Made by a program: the position numbers and the translations under genes. The notes beneath the pieces are model-generated. The model had not been told where the DNA came from. It did not search any database and saw nothing but the letters and a program-made list of their open reading frames with translations. From Ignavibacteriota bacterium (GTDB taxonomy: Bacteria; Bacteroidota; Ignavibacteria; UBA10030; UBA6906), in contig JADJHP010000004.1 of assembly GCA_016707525.1 (NCBI GenBank), forward strand, positions 1 to 64,000: 64,000 bases of DNA, given 5' to 3'. Positions 1 through 10,539 of this stretch are shown here, in pieces (the stretch's first letter is position 1; each line of letters starts with the position of its first letter).

Positions 1-1198
1 CGATGGAGAAGGATTGTAGCCCATGGCGTTGTGCCGGCCGAGGGCGTAGAATGCGTTCGTGACGCTCTGCTTCCTGTCCACCTCCGGAACGAACATCGCG
101 TTCGCATTCCGGTCGAACCTTCCCTACCCACTCCGCGAAGTTCGGGAAGTAGATGTCGGGGGCGAGAAAGTCGATTTGTGGGGCGGCCGCTTTCCACACG
201 TCCATCAGATGGGGGAGCGGACCCGCGCTGGGATACTGTCCGGGCTTGTAGTTCGGACGTATCAGCGCCGCATTCACATACATCGGGAGCGGGTATTCCG
301 CTTTCCCCGCTTGCGCCACGGCATCGGTGTACCTTCCGAAATGCCAGGCCATGAAGATCTCGTCCGTCGCGGGGCCTTTTCCGAAGACATCTTCCCAGGT
401 TCCCGCACCCCGCCCGCCGCCGCCTGCCCATGCCTTCTGCAGTTCATCGGTAAGCGCGGCCTTGTGCTTCTGCATGAAAGCAAGAAGCTCCGGGGGAACC
501 TGCTGCGCGAACGCCCTGTCCGCTTCCGGCGAATGATCCCGTGCCTCCGGGATCATCCCGATCTCATTTTCTACCTGGATCATCACGACAGTATGCGTGG
601 TGCCGTCAACGGCGCGGAGGTGCTTCATGAACGCCGCGAACGCCCGGGCATCGGCATCTCTGTTGTCCTTGCTGAACGGCGTCATGATCTCCACGGCCCT
701 GCCGTCACTGGTCCGCGCGCGCGGGAATCGCTTCTGGGCCGTCTTCGCCCAGAGTGGCGCGTAGCAGGACATGCTGTTCTTCCACGTCCCGAACCAGAGG
801 ACCACGATCGTGATATCGTTGGCCCGCGCCTGTGCGATGAGGCCATCCACAAGCGTGAAATCGAACACGCCTTCTTCCGGTTCTATCAGTTCCCAGTACA
901 CCGGCATCAGCACCGTGTTCAGATGCATAGCCTTGAGCCGTGGCCACACTGCCGACATGTACTTCAGGTCGGAGGCACTGGAGTTGCCGAGCTCGCCGCC
1001 GAGCATCAGAAAGGGTTTGCCGCCGACGATCAATTGCGTCGCCGCTCCCTGCTTCTGCAGGTGCGGGATCGCCGTAACGTCCTGAGCGCCGGCACTGCCG
1101 CGTGCGCCGGAGAAGCACGACGGCTGCAACGGGCACGGCCGCAAGGGGCGTGAGCAGCGTCGGAAAATGCGTTCGGTATGCATCAGAGAATGTTCCAT
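1..1198 (-). CDS. GH35-like beta-galactosidase, C-terminus cut by window edge
   Basis: Secreted or periplasmic glycoside hydrolase of the GH35/GH42 clan, probably removing terminal beta-galactose. Reading the minus strand gives a conserved TIM-barrel start: the 'MLGGELGNSSAS' strand, then 'MPVYWELIEPEEG', then 'VVMIQVENEIG', whose ENE glutamate is the expected acid/base, and further on 'DIYFPNF'. After that a frame change near 110-140 continues with 'FVPEVDR', where the glutamate is the likely nucleophile strand, so one indel is present there. A second indel near 1090 probably disrupts the signal peptide, because a hydrophobic leucine/alanine/valine stretch lies in the neighbouring frame. The start is therefore uncertain (ATG at 1198 or 1183). 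The gene lies downstream of the FG-GAP gene and its terminator, at the 3' end of the xylan locus. Related proteins often carry a DUF5597 domain at the missing C-terminus. Confidence 0.75.
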   Translation of the reverse strand, partial: MEHSLMHTERIFRRCSRPLRPCPLQPSCFSGARGSAGAQDVTAIPHLQKQGAATQLIVGGKPFLMLGGELGNSSASDLKYMSAVWPRLKAMHLNTVLMPVYWELIEPEEGVFDFTLVDGLIAQARANDITIVVLWFGTWKNSMSCYAPLWAKTAQKRFPRARTSDGRAVEIMTPFSKDNRDADARAFAAFMKHLRAVDGTTHTVVMIQVENEIGMIPEARDHSPEADRAFAQQVPPELLAFMQKHKAALTDELQKAWAGGGGRGAGTWEDVFGKGPATDEIFMAWHFGRYTDAVAQAGKAEYPLPMYVNAALIRPNYKPGQYPSAGPLPHLMDVWKAAAPQIDFLAPDIYFPNFAEWVGKVRPECERDVRSGGGQEAERHERILRPRPAQRHGLQSFSI

Positions 1199-1207
1199 GG
1201 ATGATCG

Positions 1208-1248
1208 ATAAACAAAACAGCCCGCCCGCGTGACTCACGGGCGGGCTG
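1208..1248 (-). terminator. Rho-independent terminator after the FG-GAP/T9SS gene
   Basis: An 11-bp inverted repeat (CAGCCCGCCCG at 1218-1228 with CGGGCGGGCTG at 1238-1248) is followed on the minus strand by a T-rich run (ctgttttgtttatc). It sits just after the stop at 1275 and before the GH35 gene, so GH35 may be a separate transcription unit or be read through at reduced level. Confidence 0.7.
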
Positions 1249-1274
1249 CCACAGCCACCATCACAGCACCACCA

Positions 1275-4070
1275 CTACTTCGCGAAGGCAGCTTCTTGAC
1301 CGACGTGAAGGCCTTGGCGCCATCCGCCGGACGGCCTTCCATCCGGTAGATATACACCGGTGGCCAGGCCCGAAGCGTTCCATGTGATACTATACCGACC
1401 AGCGACCTGAACACCGTTCACCAATGTATTGACCTCGCGGCCAAGGATGTCGTAGATGACGATCTTCACGTCGGCATTCGCCGGAACGTCGTAGCGGATG
1501 ATGGTTTGCACGGTTGACGCCCGCTGCCGCGCTTGCCGGCGCGACGAGTGACGGGGCGACCGGAGCGGCAGGCACCGTGGTGAAGCTGAAACCACCGGTG
1601 TAGAAGCTCGTACCGCCCGCATTGATCGCTTCGACCTTCCAGGTGTAATTGGTCAGCTTGGCGAGCCCGTTGACCCGGTACATCGTATCCGTCGTCGTGT
1701 ACGTGACGGAGGAGCTGATGGTCGACAGCTGCAGATTGTAGCTCACTGCGTTGCCCACCACACGCCGGTGAAGAACACGCTATCCGATACGACATTGATG
1801 GCGCCGTTCGCCGGCGAGACAAGTGTCGTCCTGGAGGGCGGGGCCATGACGCTGAACGTATCGATCGACGAATAGGCGGTCGAGCCCAGATCGTTGAGAC
1901 CGCGGACGCGCCAGTAGAACTTCTGGCCGCCGGTGAACTGACCCGGGTAGGCCGTATCCGCGGTCACTTCATCGGCATACAGCACCGTGAACGACGGCAT
2001 ATTTGACACCTGCCACTGATACCGCGATGCATCGGCGGTACGGTTCACCTTCAGCGACAGCAACGAGGGCTGGTTGGTGCCCTTGTTGGGCGGAGCCACC
2101 TGCGTCGGGACGGTCGCCGCTGCGCTGCCGGACGTCGTGAAGTTGAATGCTGCAGTATATTCGCTCGTGAAGCCGGCGTTGATCGCCGCAACGCGCCAGT
2201 AGTACTTCGTGGCGGCGCCGAGGGAATAGGCGTAGCTCGTGCCATTCACGGTGGCATTCACTGCGATGAGCGACTTCTTCTCGAAGGTCGGATCGAGGGA
2301 GACCTGCACGGTAAGCGAGGCACCCGAGGCCGCATCCGTCCAGCGTATCGGTTGCGGCAACCGAGACCGCACTGCATTCGCCGGTGCGGTCGGTGATTGC
2401 CCACCCGGAACCGCCGAACCCCTGTTTCACCGTCCAGTACTTGTCAACCGCCAGCCGGTGTACGTGGCCATTTCGCCATCCGGCCACCGCACGCTGACGC
2501 TGTCGATGGTAGTGTTGATGCCGATGCCAAAGATCGCGCGCATCTCGCCGCGGCCCGCCGCACCACCCTCACCCTTGATCCAACGGTACTGTTTGAACGT
2601 GCCGCCCTGAGTATACAGGGTGAACTTCGCGCCAATAGCATTCAGGTTGTGGCCCTTGCCGACCGGGGTGAAGCCGATCCAATGGTTCGAATTGCCGCTG
2701 TTCTTCTGGAACACCGAATTCAGGCCGGTATAATTGTAGATATCCAGGAAACCGTCGTTGTTGTAGTCCACGAACCCGCCGGCGCGCCCGCCACCAGCCG
2801 TCGCCACATAATCCTGGTTCGTCACTTCGGTGACCGTCCCGTTGCCGTTGTTGCGGAACAGGCGGGTGGTGCCAAACGTCGTGCTTGCGTAGACATCCGG
2901 CAATCCGTCGTTGTTGTAATCGCCGATGTCCCACGCACGGATGCTGCCCGAGGTCAGCAATCCGCATCGACATAGCTCGACCCGTTCCACTTGGAACGTG
3001 AACTGCCATCGCCCTTGCCATACAGGAGGACGATGTTCGTTGCCCGGCGCAGGCCATCACAGTTGTTGGCCTCGGTACCGGTCAACAGCACGTCGACGTT
3101 CCCATCGTTGTTGAGGTCCCCACTGGCTGCCAATGGCGTTGAAATGCCGGACGGTGTCTTCAACGATGATGCCCGTATCGGCGACCGCCCGGGCGTAGAA
3201 TTCCCCCGCCGCCGACATGGAATCGAGTGCATAGAGCGTACGGCCAAGCGATGCTGAGCCCGGGATAAAGAACTTGCCGGTACCATCATTCAGGAACAGG
3301 ATGCTCCCCTTCTTTGCACCGATCGTGTCGGAACCGCCGTTGAATGCCCGGAAGCCGTGACGGAAGCTGGGCATCAACAGGTCCTGATAGCCGTCATTGT
3401 TGGCATCGATGAAGTGGATGCTCCAGCATTCATAGGCGCGGGTGGTATCGATGGCCAACTGTCCGGCAGCGGCGCCATTCCCGACGCGCGTGAAACCGGA
3501 GGACCGCCCTTCAGCAGTTCGATGCCCGTGCCGCGCGGCAGATCGCGCCATCGCTCCATGCGGCATTTTTGTGACCGTGCCGCCGCACTCAGGTAGTTGC
3601 TGTGGTCGATGTCCGCCACCGCCATGCCGGCGAACACCGAACCGGGTGGCGCCCGCGCTGGCAAGCGGGCCTACGCCCGTTGCGGGGACGTAGGTGCCAA
3701 GGCTGTCAAAATACAGTCCCGTCTGGGGAGCGGCGTTGTTCGTCGACCACAGATCAGGAACGCCATCGCCGTTGATGTCGGCGAAGAGCCCGCCGACGGA
3801 GTTGTTACTGTTCCCGATCGCGGCCGTCCTCGTGTACGCCACCTGGGTGAACGAGGTGAGGTTGTTCAACAGGACGTTATTCGGTGGGATCCAGAGATCG
3901 TGCGTGCCGTCGCCGTTGATATCCAGCCATGCGAAACCGCCATTGGATGCACCTGCCGCCGGAGCCGGCGTCGGAGCGGAACTGAACACGACTTCCTGCG
4001 CGGACAGGGTGCTGGCCCCGAGCACAAGGAAGAGAGCTCCCATGACGCTGAACCAGAAGAGCTTGTTCAT
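1275..4070 (-). CDS. FG-GAP/ASPIC-UnbV repeat protein with fibronectin-III domains and T9SS sorting domain (frameshifted)
   Basis: Large secreted surface protein, about 930 aa when frames are joined. The start at 4070 has a GAGG ribosome site 8 nt upstream and a clear signal peptide (MNKLFWF... ending LSAQ). Several 'DINGDGxxDLW' calcium-binding FG-GAP/VCBS repeats follow, as in 'LDINGDGTHDLW' and 'ADINGDGVPDLW'. Then come an ASPIC/UnbV module ('SVSVRWPDG'), at least two fibronectin-III-like domains ('YYWRVAAINAG') and a T9SS type-A tail ('YDILGREVNTL', 'GLATGVY'). I see about five frame changes (near 3580, 3060, 2950-2430, 1750 and 1390-1330) with no loss of motifs. It lies in the xylan locus with its own hairpin and candidate promoter upstream, which suggests a surface glycan-binding or adhesion role. 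No enzymatic motif is seen. Confidence 0.8.
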
Positions 4071-4144
4071 ACAAAACCTCCACGATTGTGGGGTGATGGA
4101 GTGTTGTGAGTTAGAGGAGTTGCGGGTTACGACACTTCAGTAAA

Positions 4145-4173
4145 AAGATTGAACAGCTTCAATCGAACGTCAA
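4145..4173 (-). promoter_or_regulatory. Candidate promoter with near-palindromic operator upstream of the FG-GAP gene
   Basis: On the minus strand TTGACG (4168-4173) is separated by 17 bp from a weak -10 AATCTT (4145-4150). The 14-bp near-palindrome TTGAACAGCTTCAA at 4149-4162 overlaps the spacer. It matches the palindrome in the xylose isomerase promoter at 11 of 14 positions. The position between a terminator-like hairpin (4230-4256) and the start at 4070 supports an independent promoter, but the -10 is poor. Confidence 0.35.
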
Positions 4174-4229
4174 CGACTATCCGGGTCACCTCCCTTCACA
4201 TCCTGCACGTTCGCGGGCATCAGCAGGCC

Positions 4230-4256
4230 CCCGTCCGATGCAATGCATCGGACGGG
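4230..4256 (-). terminator. Hairpin after the xylan-locus beta-helix gene
   Basis: A 12-bp perfect stem, CCCGTCCGATGC (4230-4241) and GCATCGGACGGG (4245-4256), with a 3-nt loop, lies 19 bp past the stop at 4276. No T-run follows on either strand, so it may be a processing or mRNA-stability element rather than a strict terminator. Confidence 0.5.
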
Positions 4257-4275
4257 CAAGTGCCTGAGGAAAGGA

Positions 4276-6028
4276 TCACTTCATGAGAACCATCTTCTTC
4301 GTCAGCGACAGATTGTCGGCGGTGAGCCTGTAGAAGTACACGCCGCTGGCGAGATATCCGGCATTGAACTGGACCTCGTGACTCCCCGCGGCCTGCACGC
4401 CCGAAAAGAGCGTCGCGACTTCCATACCGAGAACATTGAAGACACGCAACGTCACGTGGCCGCTCTGGGGGAGCGCGTATGTGATCTGCGTGGCCGGGTT
4501 GAAAGGATTGGGATAGTTCTGGTCCAGGGAGAACTCCAGCGGACGGCCAGGAGCATCCTCGTCCACGGCGGTCACGCCATTCGTGAGCATGGTCGTGATG
4601 TTGGCACGCTCCGTCGCTGCCTGGGCCTTCCAGCCCGAGTACGTCGTCGGGAAGCTGCCCCACCACCGCCAGAGGTCGCCCAGCGGGAACCCGCCCATGG
4701 CTGCGGTCCTGAGCTTCGTGTTGGTGTAGCGGAGCTGCTCGCTCATCGGCCACTTCTGATTGATATCATCATTGGGGTTGAACGCCCATGTGGTATCCGA
4801 GTTGTCCGTCCACTTCCGGAGGAGGAAGCTCTTGATGCCATCCACATTCGTCGGCGGAATGAGGAAGCCCGGGTTCGTGGAATCATAGACGTTCAGCATG
4901 GAGATGTACGGCCACGTCGTCTTGTCGTTGAAGAAGATGCGCGTCTTCTCACTCATGAGCGGCATCGCCTGCGGCTTCCACGTGGTCGCCGTATCGCTGT
5001 ACGGATTGCCGCCGGCGTAGTAGTCCCGCAGCCATTGGTCGTGGTAGTAGCTGTTGTTCGCGAACAGGATATGCCGCTGGTTCTCGGTGAAGGGGACCAG
5101 GAAATTGAAATTCGCGGTCCCGATGGTATCGATGTTGATCGCGCCACCCGTCGGAGTGTCGCCATCGGCGCCGGGGATGTAACCGAACATGTACGGATTG
5201 ACAAAGATGGAGTTCGTCACGGAGAGCCACCACCACCAGCCGGATTCCAGTGTGTACATGACGGTGTTCAGGAACGTGCAATGGTTGAAGCTCACATAGT
5301 CCGCGTACTCGGCGCCCTCCTGCATGTACACGTAGCCCATGTTGGCGAACGTGGTGTTCTCGAACGACAGAGAGTCGATATGCCATCCCTGGGTGTTGAA
5401 CGGGAAGGAGACAGCCCTGCCGTAGTAGCGGAAATGCGTGTCGATGAGGTTCTTGAAATAGCAGTTCGTGAACTTCAACCGTGCATGCGCCGCCGACACC
5501 GTCACTGCCCCACCACCATTGGAGATGGGGCATAGTTGAAGATCACATTTTCAAAGACACCGTAGTTCACATTGTCCGTGGTATCCTGGTCGATCTCCAG
5601 CGCCGATCCGACCTGGGTGCCGACGCCATCCGTGTTGGTGGTGGCGTACAGGAGCCAGATGTTCTTCATATAGATGTCGCCATAGCAGTCGAAGTTGAAC
5701 GTCGTGCTCACGCCGCTGCTCGGGGTCCAGCAGATCATCGGGGGGGCCGTCTCCTGCGTCGCTCCCGGATCAGGTGCGACGAGCGTCAGCTTCTTCCCTG
5801 CCGGGACCGTGATCGTCGAGCTGAGGACATACAGGCCATAGGGCTTCAGACGGAAGACCGTGTTGGAGAGGGTCCCCGCATCGATCTTGGCTGAACCGCG
5901 ATATTCAGCGTCCCTTCCCCACCGCCGACATCGAACATATCGAGGACGTCCACCGTATCGGTCTGCGCTACAAGCAGCGCGGGGAATGACACCATCAACA
6001 GCAGCATCAACCATGCACACTTCTTCAT
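4276..6028 (-). CDS. T9SS-exported right-handed beta-helix protein, partner of the xylan-locus TBDR
   Basis: About 580 aa. A perfect AGGAGGT ribosome site precedes the ATG at 6028 and the signal peptide MKKCAWLMLLLMVSFPALLVAQ. The middle is a pectate-lyase-like parallel beta-helix, with repeated short strands such as 'LKFTNCYFKNL', 'SFENTTFANMG' and 'VSFNHCTFLNT'. Near the end is 'GGFPLGDLWRW', resembling the G-PLGD-xW signature I associate with DUF5123/DUF4957 surface proteins of pectin loci. The last 80 residues are a T9SS type-A tail ('DQNYPNPFNPAT', 'SGVYFYRL', 'KKMVLMK'). Frame changes near 5505 and 5890 break it. It begins 50 bp after the TBDR stop, the place SusD occupies in Bacteroidia. 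No catalytic Lys/Asp set is evident, so glycan binding is more likely than lyase activity. Confidence 0.82.
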
Positions 6029-6078
6029 GGTACACCTCCTGATGTGATTTTGATTTACCGTCGTCTGCTGAACATTCG

Positions 6079-9043
6079 TTACTGCATGGTGTAGCGGACA
6101 CCGAGGTTGGCCGTCAGGCCATAGTACTGTTGCGACGTGAACCCGTTGATCGATGCCTGGGCGGACTCGTTCTTCTTGTTATTGATATTGTTGATGTCCA
6201 GGAACACCTGCAGCCCCGATATTGCTGACGGAGTTCCCCTGGAACAGGAACGACAGGCGCCCGGAGAATCCTTCGTAGTCATAGCCGATGTACGCGTTCA
6301 GCACATCGTCCGGCTGATTGATGAGCCGCCCGGACCGGGTGCGGTCGATCGTGATGACCTTGGTCGTCGGACGGGTTGCCGGCGGGACCGGCGGGACGAT
6401 GATGGTCGTATCATTGCGCCACGGGTAGACCGCGCTGGAATTGATGTGCGTGTAATTCGCACCGAGCACAATGCCATTGAAGGGTTCCGGCAGGTACCAG
6501 AGACGGGTCTGGAAGTCGACCTCCACTCCCCGGATGTATGCGGTATACGGACTGTTGGTATACGTGTAGAGGCGCGCCCCATCTTTGGGATGGATCACGC
6601 CGCTGTTCGTCCGCACGCTGTAGGACAGAACGGAATCGAGCCCTGCGGGAGCGGAATTGTGCAGCGTATACTGGGTGTAGTACGTGAAGTTCTTCACTTC
6701 TTTGGAAAAGCCGCCCACCGAGAGGAGTCCCAATTCGCCACTGTAGAATGTGATGCACAGGTCGTGGTTGATGGCTTCGGCCGGCACCAACCGCGGATTG
6801 CCCGCCCACACGTTGGTCTGGGTGTAGTCCATATTGAAATGCGGCGAGAGCTGGTGATAGTCGGGCCGGGCCAGGGTCTTCGTATACGAGTACCGCACGT
6901 CCACCCAGGGGGTAATGTTGTACTTCGCCTGGACCATCGGAAGCAGATAACGGTTCCCGGATGGGCGGAGACCGTATCGATCACCTGGGTCGTCGCATCA
7001 CGGCCATCGGACAGGTTGAACGCATCGAAGTAGGACCGCACTTCTCCCACCGCAGACCGCCGACGACGGAAAGATCCTCGCCGAAATTCAGCGTGGTCAT
7101 CGCGTAACCGGAATAGTACTTCTCGAGGTACCGGTACTTGTTCGGCATGCGCTGGTAGGGGCCATCGAACCACCCCCCGGCATTGCTGCCGCTGGCATTC
7201 CGCGCACTGATGGAAGGGGTGTTCTCCAGAAGCCCGACGACGCCGTTCAGCCACCCGGGTCGCTCGCCCAGAGCATGCCGCCGAACGTGTTATCCAGGAA
7301 TGGGTCGGTCAGCTTCATATCGCCTGACGTGAAATTCGTCCCCGGGAAGGCAGAGGCCGCGGAGTCGAGCCGCAGATTGTACTGCTGAATGACCAGATTC
7401 ACGAGAGCCGTGCCGATCGCGGAACCCGGCTTCAGCGTGACGAACGGGGTCCCCTGATCGTTGACGTTGAGGCTGTGACGCAGTTCTCCACCCACCTTGA
7501 ATGCGCCAGACGTGATCCCCTCAGGCGCAAATGGTACTTTGAAATCCGCTTTCAGGACCTGCGCATTCTGCTTGTACGAGGCACTGAAGAGACTGACGTT
7601 GCTCAGGAAGGTCCGCGACGCGCCAAGGTAGTTGATGCCTGACACCAGGGCTTCGGGCACGGCGTTCACCACGGTCGTCCCCGGGATCCCCCGGTCTGCG
7701 AGAAATCGAACTGCGGCAGGCCGGGCGTGTAGTTGCGGGAATACGAGTTCGCGAGTTTGATCTCCGCCGACATGAAGCCGAAGTCATTCTCGTACTCGAG
7801 GGAGTTCATCGCCATATCGGTCTTGTTCAGTCCCTGCCGGTACCGGAAGTTGATATTGTGGAACTGAGAGTCCAGGATCTGCTGGTAGTCCTTGTAGTCC
7901 GACGACAAACGGCTGAGGACGTTGATCATCTTCAATGATCCGGACGGCAGACGGAAGTCGAGGATCAGGTTCCCGCCGTACCGGTTGCGGGTCTCGAGAT
8001 GGCGGTTGAGCGTGACGCTCGTTACGATCACCGGACGGAAGCCATCCGCCTGCACGATGCTGGACTGGGGTGAATATGCCGCACTCATTGTCTGCGTTGC
8101 GGTCGTAGCTTTCCGCGTTCGCCAGCACATAGACGCCGAGATCGCCGTCCAGGAATCTGTCGCTCGCCGCGGCAACGAACCGATAGTTGCCGTATTTCCC
8201 GCTCTTGGCGGTGTAGCCGGACTGGGCCAGGATGTCCGTCCGGAACCCTTCCGGCGCTTCGCGCAATTGCATGTTGACGTAGCCGCCGATCGCGTTCGCG
8301 TTCATGTCGGGGGTCAGCGACTTGTAGACCTCCACGGTCTTGATCATGTACGGCGTGATCATCGTGAGGTCGACGCTCCGGTCGTTGCTGATCGCGCCGG
8401 AAGTCCCGCCCTGGGATGCCGCACCGATCTGGGTGCTGCCCGTTGCCGAGAGGGTGATGCCGCTCACGGCTACCTGGTTGTACTGCGGCGCCAGACCACG
8501 GATGACGACCTTACTCGCCTCGCCCGAACTCTGGATCGTGGACACACCCGGCAAGCGGCTGATCGCCTGCGCGGCGTTGAAGTCCGGCAGTTCCTGGATC
8601 TTCGCTTCGGACACGACGCTCACGATCTTGTCGGACGAGAGCTGCTGGTTGATCGCCTGCAACTGTCCCTGGGCCTGCCCGGTCACCAGCACTTCCTCAC
8701 CTTCGATCGTCGTCGCAGTGAGCGAGAAGTCCTGCGTGAGCGTGCCACCAGCCGGAACCGTCACGGTGATGCTCACCGATTTGTATCCCACGTACGCCAC
8801 CGTCAGCGTTTGCACACCCGCCGGCGCATTCTTGATGGTGTAGAACCCGTCGAGGTTCGTGGATGCGCCGGAACTCGTCCCTTTGATGATGACGTTGGCA
8901 CCCGGCAGCTTATCCTTCGAGGTCCTATCGGAGACCGTTCCCTTGATCGTTCCCGTGCCCTGACCCAGGGCAACCTGCGCGACCGCGAACAGAGCGACCA
9001 GCACGAGGACCACGACGTGCCGCATTGCGTATCGTGGAGACAT
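6079..9043 (-). CDS. TonB-dependent receptor with N-terminal carboxypeptidase-regulatory-like domain (frameshifted)
   Basis: Outer-membrane active importer, about 985 aa when frames are joined. The start at 9043 is chosen because AGGAGGG lies 8 nt upstream and the signal peptide ends at VALGQ. Order: carboxypeptidase-regulatory-like domain ('GTIKGTVSDRTSKDKLPGANV', 'GFYTIKNAPAG'), plug with 'LQAINQQLSSDKIVSVVS' and 'AQAISRLPGVS', 'VVIRGLAPQYNQV', then a 22-strand-type barrel. Frame changes occur near 8090, 7670, 7250, 6940 and 6230, and the end is at 6079. It lies between a GPH sugar symporter and a T9SS beta-helix protein, so import of xylo-oligosaccharides or a related hemicellulose fragment is inferred. 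It is a close structural relative of the TBDR at 51.9-54.7 kb. Confidence 0.88.
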
Positions 9044-9102
9044 AACCTGACCCTCCTGATAACAAGCGTGAATTGGATTCGTCATTGAAGATACCGTTCC
9101 AC

Positions 9103-9139
9103 TTCCCCTCCGGGGGAATGGGCATGCCGTGTCATGCCC
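9103..9139 (-). other. Two small hairpins between the GPH symporter and the TBDR
   Basis: TTCCCC (9103-9108) pairs with GGGGAA (9113-9118), and GGGCATG (9120-9126) pairs with CATGCCC (9133-9139), the second covering the stop of the symporter gene. No T-run follows. Such intercistronic hairpins may set the expression ratio of receptor and enzymes, which is inference only. Confidence 0.3.
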
Positions 9140-10506
9140 CCGCAGGGGCGGTGGCTTCGCCGTAATGGCTGCGGCGTTCCGTAAGTTCCTCCGCCATCTG
9201 GACTTCCAACTTCCTGGTGATCTTGTAGAAGAACAGGATCACCGCACACAGCGCGAACGTCACCGCCGGGTAGATGCTCATCGTCATGAGGATCCCGTTG
9301 AGCGCCTCGGGCGACTGTACCGCGTTCGGCACATAGCCATAGGCAGCAAGGACATAGCCTGTGATCGCGCCGCCGAAACCCAGTCCGGCCTTGAGGGCGA
9401 ACACGATGGCAGAGAACACGATCCGCGTGGCGCGGCGGTTGTTCTTCCACTCGGAGTAGTCCGCCACGTCCGCCATCATCGCCCAGAGGAGCGGGATGGT
9501 GAAACCATAGATGAACTGCCGGAGGACCTCCGTCACGATCATCAGCGTCACCGCCGCCGGGGGCAGGAAAACGAACAGCGCTGTGAACACGGTGGTGCCG
9601 AGCAACCCCCCGATGAACACATTCCGCTTCCCGAACCGCATCGCCATCCCCTTCGAGAAGAAGATCCCGATGATCGTCGCGGTGGTACCGAGGACATTGA
9701 AAAGGCTGAAGTAACTGTCGTCGCCGACATAGTACTTGAAGTAGTACAGCACCACACTGCCACGCATCGCCAGGGTGATGAACAGGATGAGGGTCAGCAC
9801 GAACATCGCCAGCCACGGGCCGTTCTTCATGAGATCAGCAAAATGCTGGCCGACCGTCGCCTTCTGGTCGGGCGCAGGCTGAATGCGCTCCTTCGTCGTT
9901 GCGAAGGTGATGAAGAAGAAGACCACGGCGAGCGTGGAGAAGATCGCCATGGTGAACTGATAGCCGCGGGCGCTGTCCCCCGCCCCGAAGTAGGTGACCA
10001 TCGGCAGAGCTAGGCCCTGGATGACGAGTTGTGCGAGCATGGCGAAGACGAAACGGTACGAAGAGAGGCTGGTGCGTTCACCCAGATCGCCGGTCATGAC
10101 CCCGCTCAGGGCCGAGTACGGCAGGTTGTTCGCGGAGTAGACCATCATCAGGACGATGTAGGTGACGTACGCATAGATCAGCTTGCCGTCCGCCGACAGG
10201 TCCGGCGTCACGACGGTCAGGAACCCCATGATGCCGAACGGCACGGCGGTCCAGAGGACCCATGGACGGAACTTGCCCCACCGCGTATTCGTCCGGTCGG
10301 CAACCACACCCATGATCGGATCGAAGATGGCGTCCCACACCCGCACGACCACCAGCAGCGTTCCCGCGGCTGCAGCCGTGATACCGAACGTGTCCGTATA
10401 GAACACGAGCTGGAACATCACCATCGTCTGGAAGATGAAGTTGGCCGCGGTGTCGCCCAGCGCGTAGCCGACCTTTTCTTTGATAGAGTGTGACCGATTT
10501 CACCAT
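9132..10506 (-). CDS. GPH-family sugar:cation symporter
   Basis: Inner-membrane transporter of the glycoside-pentoside-hexuronide family (MelB/XynP type), about 457 aa, with 12 predicted helices. Typical motifs are seen: 'YALGDTAANFIFQ' at the N-terminus, 'VVVRVWDAIFDPIMGVVADRT', 'WGKFRPWVLW' and 'ANNLPYSALSGVMTGDLGERT'. A frame change near 10480 separates the start (ATG 10506) from the KEKVGYALGD segment. Being next to GH3 and xylose isomerase, import of xylosides or xylo-oligosaccharides is the best guess. It starts 33 bp after the GH3 stop. Confidence 0.85.
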
Positions 10507-10539
10507 GACGCCATGCCTCGCCGCTAAGGATGAGTGAAA

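Noticed and set aside
4243..5535. 430-codon plus-strand frame (likewise 10779-12272, 51812-53506, 47011-48096, 59-1153)
   Set aside because: All lie opposite recognisable minus-strand genes, lack ribosome sites and give low-complexity Arg/His/Asp-rich products.
4276..6028. Pectate lyase call for the three beta-helix proteins
   Set aside because: Only the helix pattern is present; I cannot see the calcium-binding Asp/catalytic Arg or Lys set of PL1, PL3 or PL9.
6530..6565. GTATAC pair resembling the shared operator
   Set aside because: It lies inside the TBDR coding sequence with wrong spacing and no promoter next to it.
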